Assembly: GCA_937859745.1 (NCBI GenBank)
Contig: CALMAQ010000281.1
Location: 1 to 38,366, forward strand
DNA length: 38,366 bases
From: an uncultured Verrucomicrobiota bacterium
GTDB taxonomy: Bacteria > Verrucomicrobiota > Verrucomicrobiia > Chthoniobacterales > SZAS-18
Direction: 5' to 3'
This document shows positions 1 through 7,098 of this stretch, one piece after another. The notes beneath the pieces are model-generated. The model was not told where the DNA came from. It saw only the letters and a program-made list of their open reading frames with translations, and searched no databases. Made by a program: the position numbers and the translations under genes. The first letter of the stretch is position 1. Each line of letters starts with the position of its first letter.

Positions 1-114
1 AGCCACGGCGGGGGCGCAGCAGCCGGGGGACCCTATTCTGCGCGGGTGGAGTTTGTTCTTGCGGCGGCGCGGGGGCCGCGTACCGGGGAGGCGTTGCGGA
101 GGGCTGCCCTCCGC
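1..114 (+). CDS. possible C-terminal end of a gene cut by the window edge
   Basis: Frame 1 is open from the first base to a TGA at 112-114 and reads as a Gly/Ala/Arg-rich tail (ends RRAALR). Such a composition is also what random GC-rich DNA gives, and no domain can be recognised in 37 codons. I list it only because it may be the end of a gene lying to the left. No function can be given. Confidence 0.2.
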
Positions 115-427
115 TGATTGGGGAGCGGAAGACGCCCGGGGCTTCCTCACGGGGGAAGATTTTCCCCGGTCTCCTGCACGTTCCAAGAATTCGGAGGACT
201 ACAGCCCATCTGCTCCGACAAGTAGCTGGGTGCGCTGTCACTCGCTGCCGGACCATTTCGATCAACGCAACGCCGAGATCGTCGCCTGATTCCGCGCGCA
301 CCTCTGAGCAACCAGACAAAACAGCGCGGAAGGAACGATCCTCGCCGCTGCGCGGTTGCGGGGACAACAGATGGCAAGCACCCGGTCGGACCTGACCCCT
401 GCGGGAAGTGCGGTGGTCGTCATCGCG
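115..427. other. intergenic stretch, no recognisable gene
   Basis: About 310 bases between the possible gene tail and the end of the prolyl isomerase gene. Short open frames exist on both strands but none has a recognisable sequence. The plus frame from about 231 to 429 (HFDQRNAEIVA ... GTILAAARLRGQQ) has protein-like composition but carries two TGA stops, so it may be a decayed gene or chance. No clear terminator hairpin with a T tract was seen. Confidence 0.4.
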
Positions 428-1303
428 CTACCTAGCAGGCCGGACCGGCAGTGGCACGTTGCCGATCTCGACATGCTCCGCCGGACGGTGGAACCACTCC
501 TCCCGACGGTTGCGGCGCGACTCGATTAACTGCAAAAACAAGGGGGTATCCGTGCGCAGCACCTCCAGCGGCGTTTGCTCCGCCACTGGCACCTGTGAAG
601 CGAGTCGCACCGACTTGATACGCATGACAGGATCGTCCTCCTGATAAAAGCCCAGGTTGCCGTACCCACGCGGCAGGGAGGAAATTAGCTCGATACCCTG
701 GCGCACGCGGCCTACCACGGTCACGTTGCGGTCAAGCTGCCGGGGCGCATGCCCGATGACAACGGTCAACTCGCCGCCATTACCGCTGTCTATGTTCACG
801 TCACGTCCGGCACTGACCGCGCCGTAGGTATGCACCAACCAAGTGCGTCCGGCTCGTTCGTCGCGCGCCACCGGAAAACCGTTGGTGAATCCCACCGAAC
901 CCGCGTAGCCGTCGCCGTCGGGCAGCGCAGTGAACGGCATCTGCGGGTCGATGGACCGCTCGAACTCGGCCGGCAGGGTCTCCTTCGCTTGCTTGATCGC
1001 ACGCCGCTTGACAGGATCTTCCGCGTGGGGGTCGGCGAATTGCACCACGTAGTTGTCGTTGACCCGGGTCGCCGCGAGACCATGCCAGTATTTTTCCCGG
1101 GCTAGAGCGTGGATGTTGGCGACGTGACTGGGCGCAAAATCCGGCGCGAGTTCGATGACCACACGGCCCGAGGCAAGCTCCAAGTACAAAGTGTTCTCCG
1201 CAGCAAGAGGACGCCAGTCCGAGGGCTGGGAAGGTTCGAGCAGTTCAACCATGGATGGAACCGGGGTTGCCGGACTGGGTTTGTGCGGCATGACGTTTTT
1301 CAT
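428..1303 (-). CDS. cyclophilin-type peptidyl-prolyl cis-trans isomerase
   Basis: Predicted prolyl isomerase that would speed cis-trans isomerisation of Xaa-Pro bonds during protein folding. The 291-residue product has a cyclophilin-like fold from about residue 38 (TLYLELASGRVVIELAPDFA) through a core with GSVGFTNGFPVARD and TWLVHTYGAVSAGRD, ending with VVGRVRQGIELISSLPRG; the last 45 residues are a charged tail. It resembles the longer cyclophilins of Xanthomonas-type bacteria, which from memory carry a signal peptide. Here the first 37 residues are polar and proline-rich with no hydrophobic stretch, so a cytoplasmic protein is likely. A second ATG at 1291 is an alternative start. It is divergent from a TetR gene, with two palindromes between them, so that regulator may control it. 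Confidence 0.82.
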   Translation of the reverse strand: MKNVMPHKPSPATPVPSMVELLEPSQPSDWRPLAAENTLYLELASGRVVIELAPDFAPSHVANIHALAREKYWHGLAATRVNDNYVVQFADPHAEDPVKRRAIKQAKETLPAEFERSIDPQMPFTALPDGDGYAGSVGFTNGFPVARDERAGRTWLVHTYGAVSAGRDVNIDSGNGGELTVVIGHAPRQLDRNVTVVGRVRQGIELISSLPRGYGNLGFYQEDDPVMRIKSVRLASQVPVAEQTPLEVLRTDTPLFLQLIESRRNRREEWFHRPAEHVEIGNVPLPVRPAR

Positions 1304-1385
1304 GAGTCAATCAAGGAAAGCTCCAACCGTATGCCGACCCCCTTGGCTGACCGGCTTCCGCGCACGGGAAGCAGACGGTTGGTAC

Positions 1386-1420
1386 TGGAATCTAATTCCA
1401 GATGTTGGAATGTGATTCCA
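1386..1420. promoter_or_regulatory. tandem palindromic operator of the neighbouring TetR regulator
   Basis: Two perfect inverted repeats of the form TGGAAT-N3-ATTCCA lie at 1386-1400 (spacer CTA) and 1406-1420 (spacer GTG). Their centres are 20 bp apart, about two helical turns, so two dimers could bind the same face of the DNA. They sit in the gap between the divergent prolyl isomerase and TetR genes, ending 18 bp before the TetR start. This is the classical place for autoregulation by a TetR protein. The repeats are seen directly; the bound protein is inferred. Confidence 0.75.
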
Positions 1421-1438
1421 GTCGTGTCAAGTTCGGCG

Positions 1439-2119
1439 ATGCACGCACGGGGCAGCGGTCGGCAACGGGGACGCGAAGATGCGCTTTCACGCGAGCGCAT
1501 CGTGGCGGCGGCCATCGAATTGCTCAACCGCGACGGGGAGGCGGGCCTGACCTTCCCGGCGCTGTCCAGGCACCTCGCCACCGGCCCCGGCGCGATCTAC
1601 TGGCACGTTGCCGACAAGGGCGAACTGCTCACCGCCGCCTGCGAGGCCGTGGTGATCCGCACCTTGAAAGCCGTCCCTGCTGGCGCTACCCCTCCAGACA
1701 CCATCCGCGCCCTCGCGCTAGGCATGTTCGACGCGATGGCCGCTTCTGCCTGGATTGGCTCCGCGCTGATCCGGGCAGAGTCCTCCCTGACGATGGTGCA
1801 ACTCATCGAACCTCTGGGGCAGCAGATCTGTGCATTGGGCGTGCCGAAGAAGGTGCGCTGGGCAGCCTTGTCCGCGCTGCTGAGCTACATCTTGGGTGTA
1901 GGCGGGCAGAACGCGGCCAATCAACAGTATACCCATGCCCACGGTATCGGCCGGGCTGACTACCTGGAAAAGATCTGCGCGGCTTGGAAGCAACTTGATG
2001 CACAGACACACCCGTTTGCGCGCAGCGTCGCCGGGGAGTTACGCACGCACGACGACCGCGCGGACTTCTTGGCTGGAGTGAACTTGATCCTCCAAGGCAT
2101 GAGCACATTGCGGCGTTGA
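1439..2119 (+). CDS. TetR family transcriptional regulator
   Basis: Predicted DNA-binding repressor of 226 residues. The N-terminal helix-turn-helix spans about residues 17-65: SRERIVAAAIELLNRDG is helix 1 and LSRHLATGPGAIYWHVADK holds the recognition helix with the typical Y-W-H. The C-terminal half would bind a small ligand and form the dimer, as in the TetA-repressor-like subgroup. The frame is open back to 1109, but ATG 1439 puts the HTH at the usual distance from the start and lies just after the twin palindromes at 1386-1420. The divergent prolyl isomerase gene is the likely second target. The ligand is unknown. Confidence 0.85.
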   Translation: MHARGSGRQRGREDALSRERIVAAAIELLNRDGEAGLTFPALSRHLATGPGAIYWHVADKGELLTAACEAVVIRTLKAVPAGATPPDTIRALALGMFDAMAASAWIGSALIRAESSLTMVQLIEPLGQQICALGVPKKVRWAALSALLSYILGVGGQNAANQQYTHAHGIGRADYLEKICAAWKQLDAQTHPFARSVAGELRTHDDRADFLAGVNLILQGMSTLRR

Positions 2120-2291
2120 CGACAGCCGTATCAATAAATCGTAGTTTTTGACACGAGAGAGTTATCCAGAGAAGTCGAGCGACTGCTTTGCATCATCAGC
2201 CGTGCTTCCGTGCCCATCTCGACTCCTGAATACAAGGACGCAAAATACTATATGCTAGCAACTTGTAGAATAATCCTTAAAAGCTGTTGAG

Positions 2292-2569
2292 CTAAACGGT
2301 GAGCCTGCGGATGAGCAGCCGGGTCATCGCGCACCAGAGCCACGCCTCAGCCGAAGCAACCCTTTTCTCGTGTTCTTTGCTGAGCAGGCGGCATTGGCCG
2401 AGCCACGCGAAGGTGCGTTCCACGCGCCAGCGGAACCGGGTGGGTCTGAAGCCGCCCCCCCCCTTTGGAGGCGGCAGCGGCTAGGTTTCTGCTTTTTGGG
2501 CTTGGTGGTGATGTGCAACTCGACGCCGAGTTCCTCGCGGGCCACGCGCTCGGCGCGCGCATCCGCGAG
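2292..2569 (-). pseudogene. remnant of an IS5-like DDE transposase (3' end only)
   Basis: Read on the minus strand, the last part translates as FRWRVERTFAWLGQC, then RLLSKEHEKRV, AEAWLWCAMTRLLIRRLTV and a TAG at 2294-2292. R-W-x-V-E-R-T-F-A-W-L is the conserved block around the catalytic Glu in IS5-group transposases. Upstream, the same strand shows LADARAERVAREELGVELHI, which looks like the preceding part of the DDE domain but lies in another frame; the frame changes near a run of nine G (C on the plus strand, 2455-2463). The N-terminal two thirds are missing and the fragment abuts a corA remnant. It cannot encode an active enzyme. No terminal inverted repeat could be defined. Confidence 0.7.
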
Positions 2570-2952
2570 AGTCTCCTGTCTATCGCCAGGCTCATGCCGT
2601 TTCTCTGCGGCCTCCACGCGCTGCTGCATGACGCATTGCGTCAGCGGCTGGAGACGCTAGAGCGCGACGTAAAATCCCTTTCCGAGTACGACACCCAGGT
2701 GGCGTAGGAGGTTGAGTTCTTGCTCGACGCCACGCTGGGCTTCATCAACCTGGAGCAAAATAATATCATCAAGGTGTTCACCATCGTGGCGACGCTCTTG
2801 ATGCCGCCGACGGTTATCGGCTCGATCTACGGCATGAACTTCGAGCACATGCCGGAGTTGCTTGGGCGTTCGGCTACCCGTTTGCGCTGGCGCTGATGGT
2901 GCTCTCGGCGGCGGTGCCCTACTGGTACTTCAAGCGCAAAGGCTGGGTCTGA
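2570..2952 (+). pseudogene. corA: corA magnesium/cobalt channel remnant (3' end, stop and frameshift)
   Basis: The plus strand encodes the last 125 or so codons of a CorA Mg2+/Co2+ channel. A helix (SLLSIARLMPFL ... LETLERDVKSLSEYDTQVA) runs into an in-frame TAG at 2705-2707, probably a mutated CAG. It continues as [19 protein letters not shown] and the first membrane helix with the signature YGMNF. After HMPEL (about 2861) one base is missing. Shifting the frame restores the second membrane helix ([20 protein letters not shown]) and the usual basic end KRKGWV, stop TGA 2950-2952. The cytoplasmic N-terminal domain is absent and replaced by the transposase fragment. The gene has two independent lesions and is dead. 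Confidence 0.85.
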
Positions 2953-3367
2953 GATTACTACCAAAATGCTTTCACAAAGGCTATGGGAGTGATGTTTGTT
3001 TGGGTACTGGATAAAGCCTCGGTCCAGTCGCGCGTCGTCATCCGGCCAAACAGAGGGACAAAATCGTCGCCGGGCATGGATGTTCTAGGGTCTGACGAAA
3101 CCAAGGCTCAGCGATGGCGGGAGAAAGCCGCGGGACACTTCGGCTAGATGCTAGGTTCGCCGCCTTGGATGCTTCGGCTTCTAGCGCGCTGACGCGGGCG
3201 CGGTTCAAGCGGCAGCCGCGAGAAGTCGGTCTGCTCGCCGACCTGCGCGAGAGAGGCTGCTTTGCTCGAGCGGCTTCTTTCTGAAAATGCGTCGGTGTGG
3301 CTTTGATCCGGGTCGAGAAAGGTCGCGGGAGCGAGGCTTGACCTCGGCCACAACGGCTCGTTGGTGC
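2953..3367. other. intergenic stretch, no supported gene
   Basis: About 415 bases between the corA remnant and the end of the AraC gene. A 75-codon minus-strand frame (3144-3371) starts with a GTG overlapping the AraC stop, but it is Ser/Arg/Pro-rich, matches no family I know and has no Shine-Dalgarno. I do not call it a gene. The rest holds only short interrupted frames. It may be decayed DNA continuous with the transposase/corA debris. Confidence 0.4.
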
Positions 3368-4378
3368 TCACAGGTCCGTTTCGGATGGAGATGACGCGAG
3401 AGAAAAGGGAAGCGCTTGGGTGGTGGGTGACGGCTTCCGTGCTCGGAACGTCAAACAGGCCGGCAGGTGGCCGTGCGCCATCTCTTTGGGAGCTTTGCCG
3501 AAAAGCCGCTTGAACTCGCGGCTGAATTGCGAGGCACTCTCGTAGCCGACCTGCCGGGCCGTTTCGGTCACCGGCGTGCCCCCGACGATGAGCACCCGAG
3601 CCCGGTGTAGGCGCACGGTTTGAAGGTAGCGCAGCGGCGACTTGGCCGTGATGGCCTTGAAGTGGGTGTGAAACGTCGAGACGCTCATGCCCGCCCCGCG
3701 CGCCAGCGTGCCCACATCGAAAGTCTGGGCACAGTCATGATGGATCTGGCGCAGGCACCGGGCAATTTGGTGGAAGTTGCGCTGCGGGGCAACCAAGGCG
3801 CGCAACGCTTCTCCCCGGCCGCCTTGCAGCGCATGGTAGGTGATTTCACGCACGATCTGCGGCCCGAGGATGCGGCTCTCGACCGGCGAGTGCAGGCATC
3901 GGGCCAGGCGCAGCGCGGCCTCGCTCAACTCCGGCGTCAACGGCGTGGCATCGATGGCCGGCGGCGACCCGGAGCCGGGCGGCGCTCCAGGTGCGTCGAG
4001 TTCAAGGAGCAGCTCGGTCACCATCGCGGGATCGACCTGGATGGCTAATCCAAGCATGGGTTCTTCGACGCTGCCGACCGTCTCGCATTCGAAAGGAAGC
4101 GGGATCGACAGCACAAGATAATGACGGGGGTCGTAGGTGAACGTTCGTGTGCCGAGATGGCCGACTTTGCGGCCCTGCGCGATCAGGATGATGCTGGCGT
4201 CGTACGAGATCGGGCCGCGCGGACGGGAAGCTTTGGAGTGCATCAGGCGCACGCCGGGAAAGTGCGTCGGCACGAAGCCCTCGGCTTTGGCCAACGAGGC
4301 CAGCGCCCTGGCGAAAGGAGAAGATTTTCTCCGCCGGGCGGACGTGCAGGGTGAAGCGGGATTACCTCCCATGCACAC
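3368..4378 (-). CDS. AraC family transcriptional regulator, YqhC-like
   Basis: Predicted activator of up to 336 residues. The N-terminal half has the AraC_N type pattern found in E. coli YqhC: SIILIAQGRKVGHLG, then FTYDPRHYLVLSIPLPFECE. The C-terminal double helix-turn-helix covers about residues 215-315 (DVGTLARGAGMSVSTFHTHF ... TETARQVGYESASQFSREFK, then FG). The start is uncertain: GTG 4378 or ATG 4372 both fit the family's usual N-terminus, and a palindrome covers both. It is divergent from a short-chain dehydrogenase and a second reductase, matching the YqhC-reductase arrangement of E. coli, so regulation of those genes in response to reactive aldehydes is a reasonable guess. The last 35 residues are a nonconserved tail. 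Confidence 0.85.
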   Translation of the reverse strand: MCMGGNPASPCTSARRRKSSPFARALASLAKAEGFVPTHFPGVRLMHSKASRPRGPISYDASIILIAQGRKVGHLGTRTFTYDPRHYLVLSIPLPFECETVGSVEEPMLGLAIQVDPAMVTELLLELDAPGAPPGSGSPPAIDATPLTPELSEAALRLARCLHSPVESRILGPQIVREITYHALQGGRGEALRALVAPQRNFHQIARCLRQIHHDCAQTFDVGTLARGAGMSVSTFHTHFKAITAKSPLRYLQTVRLHRARVLIVGGTPVTETARQVGYESASQFSREFKRLFGKAPKEMAHGHLPACLTFRARKPSPTTQALPFSLASSPSETDL

Positions 4379-4387
4379 GAATGTGCA
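4372..4387. promoter_or_regulatory. palindrome over the AraC gene start
   Basis: TGCACA-CGAA-TGTGCA, a perfect 6-bp inverted repeat with a 4-bp centre. It covers the GTG start (4378-4376) and touches the ATG start (4372-4370) of the minus-strand AraC gene. It could be an autoregulatory operator or an RNA hairpin at the ribosome site. The evidence is the symmetry and the position only. Confidence 0.35.
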
Positions 4388-4396
4388 AGCATTCGC

Positions 4397-4415
4397 CTAC
4401 AAATGCGACTACAAA
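4397..4415. promoter_or_regulatory. short direct repeat, possible AraC-type binding site
   Basis: CTACAAA occurs at 4397-4403 and again at 4409-4415, 12 bp start to start, in the 175-bp gap between the divergent AraC and dehydrogenase genes. AraC proteins often bind direct repeats, though usually spaced nearer 21 bp. A site for the adjacent regulator is possible; chance cannot be excluded. Confidence 0.25.
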
Positions 4416-4553
4416 CCGATCTGCTCGTAGGATCAGGCAAGTAATCCAGAGGACTGTGCCTTGCGGCGGCGCGGAGACAGGACGTAGACTCCCGGCGTGC
4501 GACTCACCCCTTCGCCACAGACGAACAACCCATCCGGCCAAAGCTAAATCCTC

Positions 4554-5327
4554 ATGGAAACCACCCACAACACCATCCTCATCACCGGCGGCGGCACGGG
4601 CATCGGCCGCGGCTTGGCCGAAGCCTTCCATGCCTTGGGCAACCAGGTCATCATCTCCGGGCGCACGCACAAAAGCCTGGAGGAAACTGCAGCGGCGAAC
4701 CCGGGCATGCGGTTCCTCACCGTGGATATGACCGACGCCGCGAGCATCCGCGACTTCGCCGACCGGCTGGCCCGCGAGTTCCCGGCGCTCAACGTGGTCG
4801 TCCACAACGCGGGCATCATGCGTCCCGAAAAGCTGCTGGCCCAACCGGAGGAACTGGCGGACGCCGAAGCGACCGTCGCCACCAACCTGCTCGGCCCCAT
4901 CCGGCTGACGGCGGCGCTGCTGCCGCTCTTGCAAAAACAGGCGCGCGCCACGCTGATGACCGTATCGAGCGGCTTGGCGTTCGTGCCGCTGGCCCTGACG
5001 CCGACCTACTGCGCGACCAAGGCCGCCATCCACTCCTACACGCAAAGCCTGCGTTACCAGCTCAAGGAAACCCACGTGCAGGTGATTGAGTTGATCCCGC
5101 CTTACGTCCAGACCCACCTCATGGGCGAGCGCCAAGCCAACGACGCCCGCGCGATGCCGCTGGCGGAGTTCATCGCCGAGGTGATGAGCATCCTCCAAAG
5201 CCAGCCCGATGCCACCGAGGTCAAGGTCGGGCGGGTGCAGGCCCAGCGCACCGCCGCGGAAGGCGGTCAGGAGAAATACCAGGAGTTCTTCCTGAAGTTC
5301 AACGACGCCATGAGCCAAGGACGTTGA
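4554..5327 (+). CDS. short-chain dehydrogenase/reductase (DltE-like SDR)
   Basis: Predicted NAD(P)-dependent oxidoreductase of 257 residues, the normal length for a classical SDR. The cofactor motif TGGGTGIG is at residues 11-18, HNAG at 84-87 (the usual NNAG), the structural Asn at 111, the catalytic Ser in TVSSG at 138-139, and Tyr152/Lys156 in YCATK. All catalytic residues are therefore present. The sequence resembles the DltE-like group whose substrates are mostly unknown. ATG 4554 follows a C/T-rich leader without a clear Shine-Dalgarno. It is followed 50 bp later by a second NAD(P)-binding gene and is divergent from a YqhC-like regulator, so a small carbonyl-reducing unit is likely. Confidence 0.88.
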   Translation: METTHNTILITGGGTGIGRGLAEAFHALGNQVIISGRTHKSLEETAAANPGMRFLTVDMTDAASIRDFADRLAREFPALNVVVHNAGIMRPEKLLAQPEELADAEATVATNLLGPIRLTAALLPLLQKQARATLMTVSSGLAFVPLALTPTYCATKAAIHSYTQSLRYQLKETHVQVIELIPPYVQTHLMGERQANDARAMPLAEFIAEVMSILQSQPDATEVKVGRVQAQRTAAEGGQEKYQEFFLKFNDAMSQGR

Positions 5328-5377
5328 CACGGACGGAGCGGCTTGATTACCGAGGACTCTCCTTTATCTCAAAGCGC

Positions 5378-6016
5378 ATGAAACTTCTCATCATTGGTGC
5401 CACCGGTCTCACCGGCCGACAACTCGTTGACCAGGCGCTGGCGCAGGGACACAACGTTACCGCCCTCGTGCGCGACCCCGCCAAGGCGAGCTTCGCGCCT
5501 GCGGTTACCAAGGCGGTGGGCGACGTGCTCGATGCCGCCAGCCTCGCCAAGGCGGTCGTCGGCCAGGAAGCGGTCCTCTGCTCGCTGGGCTCGGGGGCCA
5601 CCGGACCGTTCAAGGAGATGACGCTGCTCTCGGAAGGCACGCGCCATCTCATCGCCGCCATGCAGGGAGCGGGCACCCGGCGGCTGGTCTGCATCACCGG
5701 CATCGGCGCGGGCGACTCCAAAGGACACGGACCTTGGTACTACAACTGGTTGTTCCAACCTCTGGTGCTGCGCGGCGTGTACCACGACAAGGATCGCCAG
5801 GAGGCCCTCGTGCGCGGCAGCGGGCTGGACTGGACGCTGGTGCGTCCGGGCATCCTGACCAACGGTGCCGCCAAGGGTCTGACGGCGGTCCGTGCAGTCA
5901 CCGATCTGGATGGATTCCGTGCCGGCAGCGTCAGCCGGGCCGACGTGGCCGCGTGGTGCCTGCGCGAACTCGGCGACGGCCGCTACCGCGCGCAGGCTCC
6001 GATCATCACGTACTGA
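5378..6016 (+). CDS. NAD(P)H-binding reductase, NmrA/biliverdin-reductase-B-like
   Basis: Atypical short-chain dehydrogenase of 212 residues. The start chosen is ATG 5378 because MKLLIIGATG begins the first strand of the Rossmann fold at once; the frame is open back to 5324 but those codons look untranslated. The cofactor loop GATGLTG is at residues 7-13, then VTALVRDPAK, as in the NAD(P)H-binding family that includes human BLVRB and bacterial YwnB-type proteins. No catalytic Tyr-x-x-x-Lys is evident, which is normal for this group. Substrate unknown; flavins or quinones are typical. It is probably co-transcribed with the upstream SDR. Confidence 0.82.
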   Translation: MKLLIIGATGLTGRQLVDQALAQGHNVTALVRDPAKASFAPAVTKAVGDVLDAASLAKAVVGQEAVLCSLGSGATGPFKEMTLLSEGTRHLIAAMQGAGTRRLVCITGIGAGDSKGHGPWYYNWLFQPLVLRGVYHDKDRQEALVRGSGLDWTLVRPGILTNGAAKGLTAVRAVTDLDGFRAGSVSRADVAAWCLRELGDGRYRAQAPIITY

Positions 6017-6052
6017 GAAGGCGGCAAAAGGAGGTGGGGTGCCGCCTCGGCT

Positions 6053-7090
6053 CTACGAGGAGGCAAGCCGCAGCAGCCGCTCGGCGTTGCCGTGAGCGAT
6101 GGCGGTGCGTTCCGCTTCGCTGACCGGCAGCGCCTCCAGCCAGGCGCGCGCGCCGGTCAGCGTCAGATAGGGATAATCGACCGCAAAGAGTATTCGTTCG
6201 ATCCCCAGCACCTCTTGGCAGAAGCGGAAGTTTGACCCGTAGAGCATGCCGCTGGGCGTCACGTACACTTGGTCGCGGTAGGTCTGGCTGATCGTGCGCG
6301 AGAGGCCGGTGACCTCGGGCGGCAAGGCGTCATCTAGGCGTTGGAGAAAAAAGGGCACCATCTCGCCCCAGTGCCCGCTGATCAGGCGCAGGTTCGGGTG
6401 CGCGTCGAGGGTGCCGGATAAGATCAGCCGCAGCACCTGGATGCCCGCCTCGTTGTGCCAGCCGTAGCCGTAGAGCGAGAGACGCGCGGTCGTCTCCTTG
6501 CTGAAGCCCGAGTAGTAGGGACGCTGCACGGCGGGCAGGGGCGGGCCGGGATGCAGGTAGAGCGGCACTTGCAGTTCCGCCAGCTTGGCGAGTAGCAGCG
6601 TGAAATGTGGATCATCCACAAAGCTGTTCTCGCCCGGGTGCCCGCTCAGCAGCGTAGCGGTCAGGCCGAGCTGCGTGGCGCTACGCTCGGCCTCCTCGAT
6701 GGCGGCGTCCACGTCCTGCCAGGGCAACGTGGAGAAGCCGGCAAGGCGGCCCGGGTGCGCCGCCACGGTCTCGGCTAACTCGTCATTGGCCCGGCGCGCC
6801 ACGTCGGGAGGAGCTGCCTGGGTGGGGTGCGGGTAGGAGAGCACCTGCACGTCGATGCCGGCGGCGTCCATGGCGGCCAGACGCTCCTCGACCGGCGCGG
6901 CCCCCGCTTTGAGGGCCTGCTTGGGCGCGGTGAGCCGGGGTCGATCCTGGGGTTGGGTACTCGGGTCTTCCTGGTAGTGGCTGCCCAAGTCGGCGAAGTA
7001 GGGGGCTTGCTCCCTCATCGTGGGCATCGTCGCCGCTGCAAGGGCGGGGCTAACCAGGTGTTCTTCAAGACAGATGATTTTGAGTGGCAT
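6053..7090 (-). CDS. amidohydrolase family protein, decarboxylase type (ACMSD / gamma-resorcylate decarboxylase-like)
   Basis: Predicted metal-dependent TIM-barrel enzyme of 345 residues. Candidate metal ligands are E9 and H11 in CLEEHLV, H180 in LYLHPGPP, H240 in ISGHWGEM and D305 in FAVDYPY, the pattern of the non-oxidative decarboxylases (aminocarboxymuconate-semialdehyde and resorcylate decarboxylases) in the amidohydrolase superfamily. Decarboxylation of an aromatic or cyclic acid is thus more likely than hydrolysis, but the substrate cannot be read from sequence. ATG 7090 is chosen because MPLKIICLEEH starts the barrel directly; the open frame reaches back to 7177 into the TetR gene. 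Only 8 bp separate it from the upstream TetR gene, so the two form an operon. Confidence 0.85.
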   Translation of the reverse strand: MPLKIICLEEHLVSPALAAATMPTMREQAPYFADLGSHYQEDPSTQPQDRPRLTAPKQALKAGAAPVEERLAAMDAAGIDVQVLSYPHPTQAAPPDVARRANDELAETVAAHPGRLAGFSTLPWQDVDAAIEEAERSATQLGLTATLLSGHPGENSFVDDPHFTLLLAKLAELQVPLYLHPGPPLPAVQRPYYSGFSKETTARLSLYGYGWHNEAGIQVLRLILSGTLDAHPNLRLISGHWGEMVPFFLQRLDDALPPEVTGLSRTISQTYRDQVYVTPSGMLYGSNFRFCQEVLGIERILFAVDYPYLTLTGARAWLEALPVSEAERTAIAHGNAERLLRLASS

Positions 7091-7098
7091 GGGTTTGG

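Noticed and set aside
2120-2291. AT-richer stretch beside the transposase remnant as an IS end
   Set aside because: No inverted repeat or target duplication could be matched to a second end, so an insertion boundary cannot be called.
3144-3371. 75-codon minus-strand frame whose GTG start overlaps the AraC stop
   Set aside because: The GTGA overlap is attractive, but the product is Ser/Arg/Pro-rich, has no recognisable domain and lies in debris next to pseudogenes; overlap with a stop by a GTG is expected often by chance.
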